From the NCBI GenBank assembly GCA_037178625.1, contig CM074130.1, positions 310,001 through 374,000 on the forward strand: a stretch of DNA of 64,000 nt, in the 5' to 3' direction. This DNA is from Skeletonema tropicum. Taxonomy: Eukaryota > Bacillariophyta > Thalassiosirophyceae > Thalassiosirales > Thalassiosiraceae. A program made the translations under genes and the position numbers. This document shows, piece after piece, positions 37,882-49,040 of the stretch (positions within the stretch are counted from its first letter, which is position 1; the number at the start of each line of letters is the position of its first letter). Under the pieces are notes generated by a model, which was not told where the DNA came from, made no database searches, and saw only the letters and a list, made by a program, of their open reading frames with translations.

Positions 37882-38754
37882 CGAAAATCCTGATTGAAGG
37901 AGAAGGTCGAAACTCGATCTATCAGCTGATCGTGAGATCGGTCCCCCAGGGCATTAATGACAACATATGATATGCATATTGATTATTCTTCTGCCATCTC
38001 TAGATTTCGGCTGTCGACTGTCATTGCTGTCGCTTTTTCATCTTTAGGGCAACGCTTGCGTCCACCAGCACCTATCGGTCATCGACCGTTCCCCCTTGTA
38101 TTGGTATTGAAGAAACACTGCTACTCCATACTCCAATCAACAAGGAACGATCCATGCACTTCTTGCTCCAGCATTTCCCCCTCTGCCCATGATACGAATC
38201 ATCAACCAAATCAATTCTCAAAAGAGCAATATATATTTCTAAGCACTCATCATGACCTTGACCTTGACTCGAAAAGCAAAAGCTTTATGGTAGTGGTGGA
38301 TACAAACCACTACGTCGTACTACTCAACTAAGTAACGTCATTGGTATATTTTATTAGAGGAATTAGTTCCTAGATTTACAATGACTGGGTAACGTAGGAA
38401 TTTATTACTGTACAGGCATGTGCTTCATGATGTATGCCTACTCATTCCTCTCAACGCCAAGCAAGGAAATACTTATCACAAAATAGATGAGAAGGTGCGC
38501 AAACGCAAACCCTGCATCTCATTTACGACCCGCTCGGTAACTAATTTTCTAACGTAGGAATTGTCCAAATTGAGACTCACACCCTAATCACAAAATATGT
38601 ATGTCTTCACTTCCAGAACGTTTCACAGAATACAGCGCACCTCGTCGTCTCTCTACTCACATGGCAAAATGATGTAATGAAGCAAGGTAAGTAGTTGGAG
38701 GCCTCCTAACAACTTTCGCACATTGTTGTCTCGATAATATTACAACCATCAAGT
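37882..38754. other. Upstream region of the 38755 gene
   Basis: No gene supported. A 124-codon frame (37957-38331) lacks motifs. The words ACGTAGGAATT(T/G) recur at 38392 and 38553. It probably holds the promoter of the following gene. Confidence 0.4.
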
Positions 38755-41700
38755 ATGGTTTCATCACGAGGTGTTTTGCCAACCCGTAAGAATAGGGCGG
38801 CCAAGAATAATGCGACGGCAGCAGCAGCAGCAGCAGCGCAAGGAGGACACACTGCTGCCGATGTCAAAGGAGGGAGCGTCGAGTCTCGTCAAATGAGTAG
38901 AACAGCAGGTGATCATCATCGACGAAGCATGGGTGGAGAGGAGGCACGTATGGATTACAACAACCACAACTCATCGTCATCATCATCGGCAGCAAAGGGT
39001 GCAAGTGCTCCAAAGCAGTCCTTCGTCATGGATGATATTCCTACAATTGATACATCCACCATGCCACCATCATCCTACGATCATCGTAATCCTCCTCCAT
39101 CACGAAGAGGTGCCTCACCCAGCATTATCACCTCTCGAAGAGGCCGGTCCCGCTCACCCGCAGGAGGGTACAATACTAGTAATAATAATGATGCTAGCGG
39201 CCGTTCCTCCTCCTCACGAAATAATGGTGCTGGCAGCAGGAGCAGCAGTGGAGGTCGTCCACTCAGTCGGAATGATATATCCTCAGCGGCATTTGCGGCC
39301 GGAGAGGCTGCTGCGGGTGTTATGGATCCATCATATGCTAGGCATCATCATCATCATCATCATCCGCAGTCACATCATCATCATCACCATTCACAAATGA
39401 TGATGCATCATCATGCTAGGTCGAGATCACCCAGTCCTGTCAATCGTTTCCCAGCATTGGATTTGAGCTTTGAAGTTAGTCCACAGCAGAGTATGAGTTT
39501 TATGGGGGATGGAAACTCGTTTGATTGGAATGCTGGAAGTAGCCAACAACAACATGCTGCTGTTACTGCAGCTGCTGCAGGTGGTGGTAGGAGATCACCC
39601 TCTCCATCTTCTCACCATCATCATCCTTACGGTCGATCCAGCAGTCCACTACTCCACGCAAGTCGTGCCACAAGTCGAAACAGTCAAGCATTGTTCCCCG
39701 AACATCAAATCCTTACCAGTCGTTCTAGAGAATACTTTGGTACCCAAGGAGGTGGAAACAACAACAACAACAGCAACCATAGTAGTAGTAGCAGTAGCAA
39801 CACATAACAGCAACAGAGGAGGAGGAGAACGACGAACCATTCGATCACCCAGTCCCAATCCCAACCGCTCATCAGTATTTCGTGGAAGTCCACCATCAGG
39901 AAGTGCCGTAGCCAATCGATTGCCTGCCGAATTGATGCTTGCATTGGATGATACACCACCGACAAGTCCTGCACCTTCCAAGCAACAACACAAGTCTTCT
40001 TCCTCTTCTGCTCCTGGTACAGAAAAGAAGTCAAATCATTCTTCGTCATCAACGACTACGAATATTGCCACCATTGACAAGGAACTTTCCGCCTACACAA
40101 GATGTTGCCTTTGAAAATATTCAGTTTGATGGGATCATGCCCGAAGGGGTGGATTATCTTTCCAACCTTTCGTTACGGAAGAGTTATGATTTGGAGCAAG
40201 TCTTTTCTTTCATGAATGAGAATAAGGAAGAGAAGAGTAGTGGTAGTGGTAGTAGTAGTAGTCGTGATCCCATGAAGCTTGGTACGTCGAGCTTTGCGAA
40301 TTATACTAGTACGTTGATGTGCAATTCGAATGAAGGTGGGGGATAGATCCAAGCAACAGCAGCAGCATCAGCATCAGCATCCAGTGATTCAGAGTATTGC
40401 TTCTCAAAACTCCAATATTGGATTGACTCCCATTCATTCATTCAACGACTCTCAAGTGGATCAGGTAGACGGAGTTGAGTTGGGAAGGTTCCTCCAACAT
40501 GCGCCCATTATTCAAGATGGTGGTGGTAGTAGTGGCCCTGCTGAACCTAATAACAATGGAGGTCAATACTGGTCTGGTTACAATCAATCTTCTGCACCAC
40601 CGGCAGCAGCAGCAATGCACACGCAGACACCGCCGTCGTACAACAACGTTTATTCCGACGAGGCGACGAATAATATGAACAAGTATGCTCCTTCGTCTGC
40701 TGGTCCAGCTCCGACGATCCCCACGCTTGGACATTCGTCACTTGCTACGTGCACACAGGTCAAGGTGTCGACACGTCATACTGTCCATCCGACGGTCAAT
40801 TTATCATGCAAGAGTGATTTCTTCGCCCTGTTGCGTAAATTGGCACCAGCGTTTATGGGATGTCGCTTCACCCTCCCTGAAATGAATGACGTTGGTCCTC
40901 CAGAGCCCGAAGAAGGGTACAACAAGCAGCATCCAGGCAGCAGCAGCTTGTACCGTCCAACGGAGGGTCAAATGATGATTGCAAGGCGTCGAGTCCATTC
41001 GAGTATCTGTGCATTTGGTGGAGTTATTGCACGAAGAGCCGTCTCCTTTGATAATTCAAGGGATGAAATCAAAGTGGAGGTGGAGGAAAAGCGCAAGTAT
41101 GATGAAAATCTCAATATGCGGTACTTTATGAAAGAGAATTGTGTATCGTGGGATGTTGAGTTACATGATGTTATCAAGCCTAGTGCGAAGAAGGCTAAGG
41201 TTGAAAAAAGCAAGGCTCCTCCTCCTGCTGCTGCTGCTGCTTCTGCTGCTTCTGCTGCTTCTGCTACTGCTGCTACTGCTACTCCGAAGCAGTCGACCGT
41301 TACCAAGGATCCTCTTGCATCTCCGTATTGTGCTCCCGTCACACCCAAGTCTCCTGGCCAGGCTAGTGACAATAGCAACAATGGCAACAACAAAAGTACC
41401 AACAACAGCAAAAATAAGGATGGCGAGAAGAAAGGAAAAACCAAGTATCGATGCAAGTTGTGCGGCCTTCCAAAGCAGAATCACATCTGCATCTACAAGA
41501 AAAATGTTGTCCGAAGCATTGGTACCCAAGTCTACCCCGTTGTCAACGCATTTGTCTCCAACGAGCCGGGACTTCTCGCACCAGCATTGAGTGAAATGAA
41601 TAACTTCACGTCACTGCTATCGCAAGATACATCCACTGCTCCTGCCGGTCACGTCTACCGTATACCCTACAGTGGGTACAACGGACCCATCACTCCCGAT

Positions 41701-42237
41701 TCGCACTGGTCGCCTACTACACCTGGTGGATTGTCCACCATGTCATCCTGCGATCCTGGAACTCCCCGTACTCCCAACAGTCCCTACAACAATAATGGCA
41801 ACTTCCGCAAACGTGACTATTCTGTCATGAGTAGGACAATGACACACACTTCCACTCCAGGAGGGTACAGCCCTCATCAGTCCAAGCCTCAAGATTCCAT
41901 GTTCCGTGACACTATGCAGATCACAATGGAACAATTCCGTACAGTTCGTGTCAATGTAGCGGAAAAAGTACTCCAGCCGTATCAGTATCCTCTTGTACCC
42001 ACACCGTACGATCAGAGGAAGGAAATGGGTGATACGCTATTTGCTTTGTCGAAGGAAGTCCCCTCTTTGGCGGATTCTTGTGCCAGTATCTTGAGAGAGG
42101 CACGTGAAAGGGATGAATGGGATCAAGCTGTGGCTGAGCTAACTACGCAGGTACTTGTGGTACTTAAGTGTGAAGATGAGGATTATTGTTTGGAGGGTTT
42201 GATGAGGCACTTGAATGGGCTTGGCATTGCTTGCTAA
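38755..42237 (+). CDS. Low-complexity protein with C-x2-CG-x-PK-x2-H-x-C motif, in four frame-shifted segments
   Basis: Open blocks 38755-39807, to 40114, to 40346 and 40330-42237 follow each other, each +1 relative to the one before. Composition flows across each joint: SSSSSNT|NSNRGGGERR, TIDKELSAY|TQDVAFENI, SNEGGG|DRSKQQQQ. Together they give about 1160 residues. The N-terminal half is Ser/His/Asn-rich with RSRSPS-type motifs, VMDPSYARHHHHHHHPQSHH and an FPALDLSFEVSP motif. The C-terminal half contains CKLCGLPKQNHIC (a likely zinc site, near 41455), VRSIGTQVYPVVNAFVSNEP and GLLAPALSEMNNF, then TPRTPNSPYNN and a helical C-terminus (LREARERDEWDQAVAELTTQ). I recall this Cys/His motif from uncharacterised diatom proteins; the role is unknown. 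No GT-AG intron neatly explains the joints. Single-base errors, early decay or +1 shifting remain possible. Confidence 0.6.
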
Positions 42238-43088
42238 GAAGAATAGATATAGATGATTACATGCTTCAGTATGTTCATAATGCACTAAATTAGAGAGATT
42301 CATCTTATAACTTTTTATGCTATGTTTACTTACTTTCTTTTCCTTTTGGAGTTTTACTAGACTGGACCAGCTCCACTGATCCGCTAGCAATGTTTAGCCC
42401 GAGCGCTTGTTATTGCTATTTGAGGGCTGGCTTAAAGAGAGAAAGTGGGAGGGCCACTATCCTTGTCACTCTTTTATGAACACTTGATCAAGCGAGAAAG
42501 AACGTTACTACCTTTTGGGAGATGCCCGGTTGCTGCTGCTGCTATGAGACTGTATCTTCTATCCTCCTCCGACTTCAGATTTAAGCTCTCTCTCTCTAGA
42601 GAGAGATACATTAGAGATTAGAGTACGCCGATCCCTCCTCTGCCAACAACGATTAACATCCTGCCTGCTGAGTCTCGAGTCTCGATGTCACGTCTGACGT
42701 CCCCACCCACTAGTTACGTTAAAAGTAACACGGTACGCTATGAATACTACTGCGATAACATCAACTAATAATATAATTACATGGTATGGTTATGTACAGT
42801 ACAAGGTAGAAAACAAAGGAAAAGGTTGATGAGAAGTGAGTGATCTTAGGTGATCTTGTAAGGCATGAGACTTCTGTGCTACGCGAAACGATTAAGTACG
42901 TCCAACCATAATTGAAACCGAACACTGGCCATCACTCCGCACAACTAACACGAAGACGTTGTGATCATGATCATCAAATAAGTAGTAGAGTAGAGAGTAG
43001 AGAGTAGAGAGAGAGCTTCTTTTGAGGGAATTATTGCGGGCAAGGAAGTCAGTTAATTAGAAGTAACTTCATACGTCACTTGATAAAA
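42238..43088. other. Intergenic before the intact LRR gene
   Basis: No gene. A CTCTCTCTCTAGAGAGAGAT palindrome at about 42591-42610 and an AGAGTAGAGAG-rich run (42985-43015) precede the LRR gene. The latter may be part of its promoter. Confidence 0.4.
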
Positions 43089-44036
43089 ATGATGGCGGAG
43101 GATAATGATGAGATTTTCGTCTACATGGGCGTCCATCAAGAAGTGCCCATGGGTGTTCGACGTGCCAGAATCCATAACTCAGTCAAAGTAGTTCCACGTA
43201 GGGCATTCTATAATCAACATGATTTAATTGATGTGGAGTTTCATGACGAAATCGAAATAATTGAGGAGGAGGCGTTCAGTCACTGCTATTCATTAAGGAG
43301 CCCAATCAGATTGCTGGGCGTCAAAATTATCAAAGAGAAGGCATTTCAATTTGGCGGTGTGAAAGATGTAGAATTTGGCGACAAGCTGGAAACAATTGAA
43401 GATAATGCATTTGGCTACTGCATTGAATTGGCGAACGTTACGATGCCATCTGTCAGGACTATTAGAATGATTGCATTCAACCACTGTCTCCGGCTGACGG
43501 AATTGAGGTTTTCCGAAGCTTTGGAGGAACTACAAACAGGCGCATTCAATAGCTGCAAATCTTTGCTACGAATCGCCGTTCCATTGAAAGGCATCATGAT
43601 GGAAGCGCAAGTATTTCATAACTGTCAGCAGCTAGTAGCAGTCGATCTAGTTGGGGGGGTCCACAACACAGTTGCCTCTTTGCACATGGTGAAATGGAGA
43701 AATGAAATGAATGAAGAAATCCATAGAATCAATCAAGTTCTCCCCAACGCTAATGTAACAAAAAAGACTGGTGAAATACAGCAATGGATGGAATCAGTAA
43801 CTCGTCGTCTGGATCACTTCAAAGCTGAACACATCCGAATACTGAAGGAGGCAGCAACGCTTCTGGAACTCGCTCTGTGGAAGGCCAACCTTAATGACAA
43901 CCAGGGAGGCGTACTTGAGAAGGATGGAGTTCGAATAACAAGGGGGCGACGGAAGAGAGCAAGAAAAGAGATTTGCATCACATCTGGTGCAAGTGTAGTG
44001 ATCAAGAATGTTCTTCCCTTTCTGGAGTTGAAATGA
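43089..44036 (+). CDS. BspA-like leucine-rich-repeat protein, intact copy, 315 aa
   Basis: Start set at the ATG at 43089 (MMAEDNDEIFVYMGVHQEVP), matching both pseudogene copies; three codons upstream the frame begins only with TTG. Residues about 25-200 contain LRR_5/BspA-type repeats (ITDVEFHDEIE-like DVEFHDEIEIIEEEAFSHC; VEFGDKLETIEDNAFGYC; MPSVRTIRMIAFNHC). A conserved linker follows (VDLVGGVHNTVASLHMVKWR). Then comes a helical segment (EIHRINQVLP … IRILKEAATLLELALWKANL) and a basic C-terminus (RGRRKRARKEICITSGASVV). BspA-like repeats form LRR solenoids, found in surface proteins of bacteria and protists and greatly expanded in some diatoms. No signal peptide is evident, and the basic tail could be a nuclear signal. 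It is the only complete copy of three. Confidence 0.82.
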   Translation: MMAEDNDEIFVYMGVHQEVPMGVRRARIHNSVKVVPRRAFYNQHDLIDVEFHDEIEIIEEEAFSHCYSLRSPIRLLGVKIIKEKAFQFGGVKDVEFGDKLETIEDNAFGYCIELANVTMPSVRTIRMIAFNHCLRLTELRFSEALEELQTGAFNSCKSLLRIAVPLKGIMMEAQVFHNCQQLVAVDLVGGVHNTVASLHMVKWRNEMNEEIHRINQVLPNANVTKKTGEIQQWMESVTRRLDHFKAEHIRILKEAATLLELALWKANLNDNQGGVLEKDGVRITRGRRKRARKEICITSGASVVIKNVLPFLELK

Positions 44037-44205
44037 GAAAGTTGGGACATATCATGTGCAGGTTGAGGTTGGAAGAGTTCTGGGGCGGCGAGGTGTCAGA
44101 TTTGCTTCGAATCAACCCTATTTCCTTGCTTTAACGATCATTTATACTTGAACCTTCTCTACTATTACTATCGTCTAACATAAAGCTTCCCTGAAAGAGA
44201 AGATT

Positions 44206-44550
44206 TCATACACTGACATTGGCACTGCTGGCCGATAGCACCTTCGACATCCTTTTCGCAGCCACTTTACCACTTTGAATTGCACCATTCACTGTCCCAT
44301 ACCAGTCGTGGGTTGCCTCTCCAGCGAATCAGACATTCTTGACTGCTTTTCGAAGCTCCCGTCTATCTATCATCTCTTACATCTCTCCCGATTATTTTGA
44401 ACGAGTAGGTACCACGCACATTCTCTTCACTTCCCCATCTCGTAATTATGTATCGATCAGGAGGCGTGATGGCTGGAAACATGGCGTTTAGCTTCGTCAT
44501 CACATTAGATAGTACCTCCTCATCTGTTTGAGTCTCCATATGCCGAGCGT
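44206..44550 (-). pseudogene. C-terminal remnant of an FAD-dependent amine (polyamine) oxidase
   Basis: The minus strand reads HARHMETQTDEEVLSNVMTK, LNAMFPAITPPDRYIITRWG, SEENVRGTYSFKIIGRD, then shifts frame after RDDR. It continues ELRKAVKNV-stop-FAGEAT, HDWYGTVNGAIQSGKVAAKR, ending at TGA 44206-44208. ITRWG.E…GTYS and FAGEATH…GTV.GA..SG..AA are the conserved FAD-binding C-terminal motifs of polyamine oxidases and LSD1-like proteins. The stop replaces the Trp/Tyr normally found before FAGE. Only the last ~110 residues remain. No open frame of useful length marks it, so it is easily missed. Just upstream (44556-44607) lies a MITE relic, which may have cut the gene. Confidence 0.8.
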
Positions 44551-44555
44551 GATTA

Positions 44556-44680
44556 TTTTTTAGTTACCCTACTTTCACATGGCTCTTTTTATTTGCGCCA
44601 GTGCTCGTACAAAGTATCCTTTCTTTCTTACAATACCAGTGATACGAGTTTACCGTAGCACCGAAATAACCTAAAGTTCT
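44556..44680. repeat. MITE half plus short LINE tail
   Basis: TTACCCTA … TTTTTATTTGCGCCAG (44568-44600) matches the right end of the 8846-8945 MITE. Immediately after, ACAATACCAGTGATACGAGT and TTTACCGTAGCACCGAAATA match the last bases and 3' UTR of the NTSDT LINE family. Confidence 0.55.
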
Positions 44681-45081
44681 CATAGAGAGAGAGACTTTCT
44701 CTAGCGACCCACATTATTTACGACCAGCTATGTAGCCCAACAGGCTTATCTCTAGAGCATTTAGCATTGGCAAAGCTCTTCTGTTGAGCACTCTAGGACT
44801 TACCGTTGACTGGTTTAGCCAATAGGTATCATATCACTTAGGAAATTAGGTAAATGTTGCATTATCGCTACCTAGACATCATTGAACCAACAATTGGAGT
44901 CTTCATACGCCGAGGGCAGAACCAAACAGCGTCGCAGTCGGAACCACGGGAGAGGGTTATCTCTCCTACCACAGCTCGTTATAGAGCCCGGGATATATTG
45001 ACGTGTATGTCAATAAGCCTGTATACAGGCGAGATATACAAATACAAGTATTTGCACGAGAGTATAAGCATATACCCATCT

Positions 45082-48081
45082 CTATCCGTGGTTGTTTTGA
45101 ACGCGTCGAAGTGCTGCCTGAGCCCGCTGGCGACGTATCAAGAAGGCTTCACGTGCCGCTTTTACTGAAAGCAGCCAATAAGCCTGATGTTCACCAGAAG
45201 TTGTTTCGAGATCATCGAGATTGATTTCCATCAAATATTTATCCTCCTCTCCAAGCCCTTCTAAGCCCATCTCTTGCTGCTCCTCTATAGCTATTTGTAG
45301 CTCCTCCTTCCTCTCTAACGCAAGCATACCCGAAATTTTATCATGAATCAAGAAATTCCTCACCAGCCACTGTCCATGGGTCATCTCCATCAGCTTGATT
45401 GAGAAGCTCTGTGCCCATTTTGCGCCCGAAAGATAGCTGCCCTCCAGACGACGATGTGTCTCTTGAATCGTACAGAACTCCTTGGATATCATTCCTTCCA
45501 TAAACCGCCGCCATCCAATCTTATCTTGTGAACGTGCCAACTTCCGCAGTATCGGGTCATGATCGTTAGCAATGCAGTCCATAAAGCTTTTGCCATTCCG
45601 AGCCCTCACGAAACTCATGATATACTTTTCCAGCACTTCACATGTCCCCACCGATTGTAGCCAGGACTGTAAATTATCCGCTGACATCTGAAAACATTTT
45701 ACCCTATCTTCTTCTTCACACATTAAGACGTGAGCGCATGACTCCTGTGCATCCAGACAAGAAGGACACAAAGGAGAGTGATTAGGATCACATCTGTGTA
45801 ACCGCAAGTTGGTGCCGGCTATGTCGTGAACTTGCTTGCATGCCCATAGTTGGAAAAGCCGCGGGACCTCGTGTAAAGCCTTGTTCACGTTGACCCAATC
45901 TACTTGGACGAACGCGGATGGAAGCAGGATCTGTCTCTTAGCGAAGATCTCCCTGGCCAACGCTAGGTGGCCATGAAAGCGGACTCTTTCACCAGTATCT
46001 GAAGTCATCTTCTCCTTACCCTTATCCACATAGACGCAGATTGGCTCCAGTGGCAAAGGTTGCGCCGCCATTCCTGCGTTCGGATCAACGTCGTAAATCG
46101 CTAGTTTTGCGCCAGAGTCACACTGTTCATTCAACTGTTCAGGCCTAGACAGCTCCTCCCACAACAAATGATCGAGTTTATGGGCCGACACATGAGAAAA
46201 TACTGTGCTGAAGGTTAGAGACCTGCAATGGATCATGATATTTTTGAGTATATCTGAATGCCGGCAACTCGACGGGATACGATGCGGAGGCAGGTTTTCC
46301 ACATTATTGAGAGCCCCCAAGCAGTCAGAATAGATCTGGGCAGAACCAGACAGCGATGGTTTCAGTTTGTTCACAGCTAATAGGATGAGATGAATAGCGA
46401 GTAATCCCAAAAGCTCCCCACGATATGCACAAGCGGCGAGTGTCTTCTCAGAGAATTTACCAACGAGTCGGCCTCTCCTCTTGGAACACTCCATAATGAA
46501 TGCAGCTGAGCAGATATCTGGGTACATCTCCTTGATAAAGGATCCGTCCGCCACACATACTAGTGATCCATCTATAATAGCTGCCACTAGGAACTCATAG
46601 CTCCCCGTCAGTTCAAGATCTTCCCACATCCACATGCTACCCCACTGGTCGAGGACTTCCCACAAAGTGCTAGGAGGTAGAGACTGACCTGGGATTGGTG
46701 CATGACTTACCAAACGATAAACCGCAGTATCTACCTCTTCTATCGTACACGCAACAGTGGACTGAACCTGGGCATGATCACTACCATCTTTCACATATCT
46801 CCGAGGGTTATTTTCATGCGGAGGGTATACCTCCATAAGGTCATTACCCATATAGCGGAACAGTCTATTCGATGCGGCACAGTACCTCCACGGTTGAAGT
46901 TTGTGGCCGATGTGCACCCAATTTCCCAACCGGACGCTAAGTAAACCTCCTGGGGCTAATTGAGAGAGTGCCGACTTCCACACCTTAAAATCTTTTGACG
47001 ATGGTTCCTCAGCGGGGAAGTCGAGCTTAGACCACTTTTCATCCTCCCGCCGCAGCCTCTTCTTGTACCGTGGATCAATCTTCGAACCCCTCACACACAG
47101 TATATCCGATAAAAACAGAACTTGTTGGTGCAATCGAACTCTGTTCAATTGCCGTAGTTCTTTTGGAGAGTACTGGAGATCTTCAAATACACACATGAGC
47201 CACTTGTCACCCACTCTTGGGAAGGGGTTGTCGATATTATTGAATACCACCTTATACCCGAAGGTATCTACTTTTTCCCAGATCGATTTCACCCAGCTGG
47301 GGGTAACCCAAGAGTGATATTGTTGAAATGATTCATCAAAGGGCTGATGCGCTCGACCGAGTTCAATAATGAAGAGGTCTACCGAGACCTGAGCTGTAAT
47401 TCCATTACTTGACGGGCATCCATAGTGCATCATCAGTTTGTTCAATTGCTGAATGCCGCATTCTATCGGCACATTCGGGAATCCACCGCCGTAAAAGCCA
47501 ATGTCTAGATCACGGATTTCCTTAGGTGCCGTTCGTATCATACCACCCACAGGCATCAACTGATAATACGTCTTTTGTAGACATGTCTGAAGGTCTTTGA
47601 TGGGGGCCGTCTGGCAGCACAGACCGTATGAAACTTTGGGCCAAAAACAAGCTGATAGCCATGTCCAGAATTGACGCCGATTCAATCTACTCCCCAGAAC
47701 TTTTTGCGCACAATCAGATGCTTTCTCGATTAAAACGTCCAGAGGACCTTTGCACTCCTCAGAACAATTGCACTTGCTGCGGCACGAACCAGACGGGCTT
47801 GTTGCCACACCTAGCATAGTCTCCGGATGCTCCACAGAGTGATGCTTCATCAAAAATGGGGTCCCATCTGGAAGAGACAATTCAATGTCGTAATAGCAAT
47901 CCTTGGAGTGATCTTCATACAGCCAACACTGCTTCCTCTCGTCGTAATAGTAAGACATCAAATAATAGAAGCACTTATCAGGGTGTAGGGTGCCCCCTGT
48001 TGCCATCAAAAGATTATTCCAACTGCGGACGCTTGCTGTCAGAGCTGCATGAACCTCATTTATTGTCTCCCTCTTCTTCAT
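45082..48081 (-). mobile_element. LINE-like retroelement, 5'-truncated: RT thumb, RNase H, C-terminal zinc motif (999 codons)
   Basis: One uninterrupted frame of 999 residues on the minus strand. It opens just after where the RT catalytic YxDD would lie, with SWNNLLMATGGTLHPDKCFY, the segment following the active site in diatom LINE-like proteins. A connection domain follows (PETMLGVATSPSGS; FWPKVSYGLCCQTAPIKDLQ). An RNase H domain shows all four acidic positions: D512 (VADGSF), E556 (YRGELLG), D586 (YSDCLGAL) and D655 (NEQCDSGAK). Then LCPSC…SCAHVLMC is a Cys/His motif typical of the end of such polyproteins. The Met at 48081 is not a natural start, since homology would extend upstream. Absence of stops over 3 kb indicates recent insertion. 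A decayed relative is at 26448-27770. Confidence 0.82.
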
Positions 48082-48090
48082 ATCAGGTAT

Positions 48091-48625
48091 TGTCTCAACT
48101 AAGACATACCAAAAGCCAATGAACCTCTACCTCTACCTACTGCCATCTTCTGCTCATCAGAGGAACACGATGAAAGGGGTAATATTTGGCGAACTCAAGA
48201 GATACTATTGGCAGTGCACCGATAAAAAAGACTATGTCGAGGTAGCAAGACTATTCTTCCAACGCTTGCTCGACAGAGGATGGGACTTCGACCAACTGAA
48301 ACGAATGTTCGTAAATGCAAACTACAAAGTCTGCAACCCACCTCCACTGCCCCAAGCCATCTCAGAATCTACCATCTCAGATAATGACAAAAACATCTAT
48401 TTGAAACTCGGTCGATTCCACCCTCATTACATCCCTAGTCGAACCTGTCAACAGATATATGAGGAGGAGCTTTCTACCACCCTACGCGACACAATCGGAA
48501 TCGAAAAGATGGTAGTATGCTATAAGAGAGCAAAAAACATTGGAGATATTGTCTCTCAAACCTCCCTCTTTCAAAACAGAGGTGAGGAGGTAAGTACCTA
48601 CCTGGGGAGGACAACAGAATCGTAG
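48091..48625 (+). mobile_element. Second LINE-like retroelement, C-terminal fragment, opposite orientation
   Basis: Open without ATG from about 48091 (STKTYQKPMNLYLYLLPSSA). It continues GVIFGELKRYYWQCTDKKDY, LFFQRLLDRGWDFDQLKRMF, GRFHPHYIPSRTCQQIYEEE and CYKRAKNIGDIVSQTSLFQN, to a stop at 48623-48625. This is the C-terminal region after the RT core in another diatom LINE-like group (KPMNLYLY.P…RGH…YHP…RPKN..D). It differs from the 45082 family and resembles the fragment at 63577-64000. The Met at 48119 is internal. Confidence 0.7.
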
Positions 48626-49040
48626 TCCTCCCCTTCCTTTCCCTCAGCTTGTTCCGCTGCCTACCCGGCAGCTACACTTGCTGAGGGAAAGCAATTGTAC
48701 AAACTTACCTATTTTAGATAACGAGGAATGACCCCACAGAGACACGTATCCATTTAAGGAGAAAACTCGTGTCAACGAGGGAGAGCTAAATGAATAAATA
48801 AATAAGTACAAAATTAATCTAAATGACTCGCAACTTTGCATCGACAAAGCCGCCTATCCTCACTATTACTATTGCTATCCGCTGAAGAAGTTAATTCGAA
48901 AGCGTAGTCATCCACGCTTCGGTAATATAGTAATACCACTTTATCTGATATTGGTTCATATATTGATTATAGAGAGAAGTAAGGTCGCTCGCTCCTGGTT
49001 TAGCCAATAGGTAGATAATGATTGTATGGGGTACCACACA
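48626..49040. other. 3' flank of the plus-strand retroelement and gap edge
   Basis: Non-coding, likely the 3' UTR of the plus-strand element up to the direct repeat at 48995. A CAGCTTGTTCCGCTGC/GCAGCTACACTTGCTGAGGG inverted word lies near 48646-48688. Then 27 bp of flank precede the assembly gap. Confidence 0.45.

Larger units (their letters stand above)
44810..49013. repeat. Retroelement composite between 19-bp direct repeats
   Basis: CTGGTTTAGCCAATAGGTA occurs exactly at 44810-44828 and 48995-49013. Between them lie a minus-strand retroelement (3' end toward 44829) and a plus-strand one (3' end toward 48994), joined by their truncated 5' ends near 48085-48095. The repeat length is in the range of LINE target duplications. 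No poly(A) or simple-sequence tail is visible at either outer end. Confidence 0.75.

Noticed and set aside
40968..41590. Leu- and Ala-rich ORFs overlapping the 40330-42237 block
   Set aside because: Frame shadows of GCT/TCT triplet runs in the coding frame.
43080..43088. Upstream start of the intact LRR gene
   Set aside because: The codon at 43080 is TTG; the first ATG, shared with both paralogues, is at 43089.
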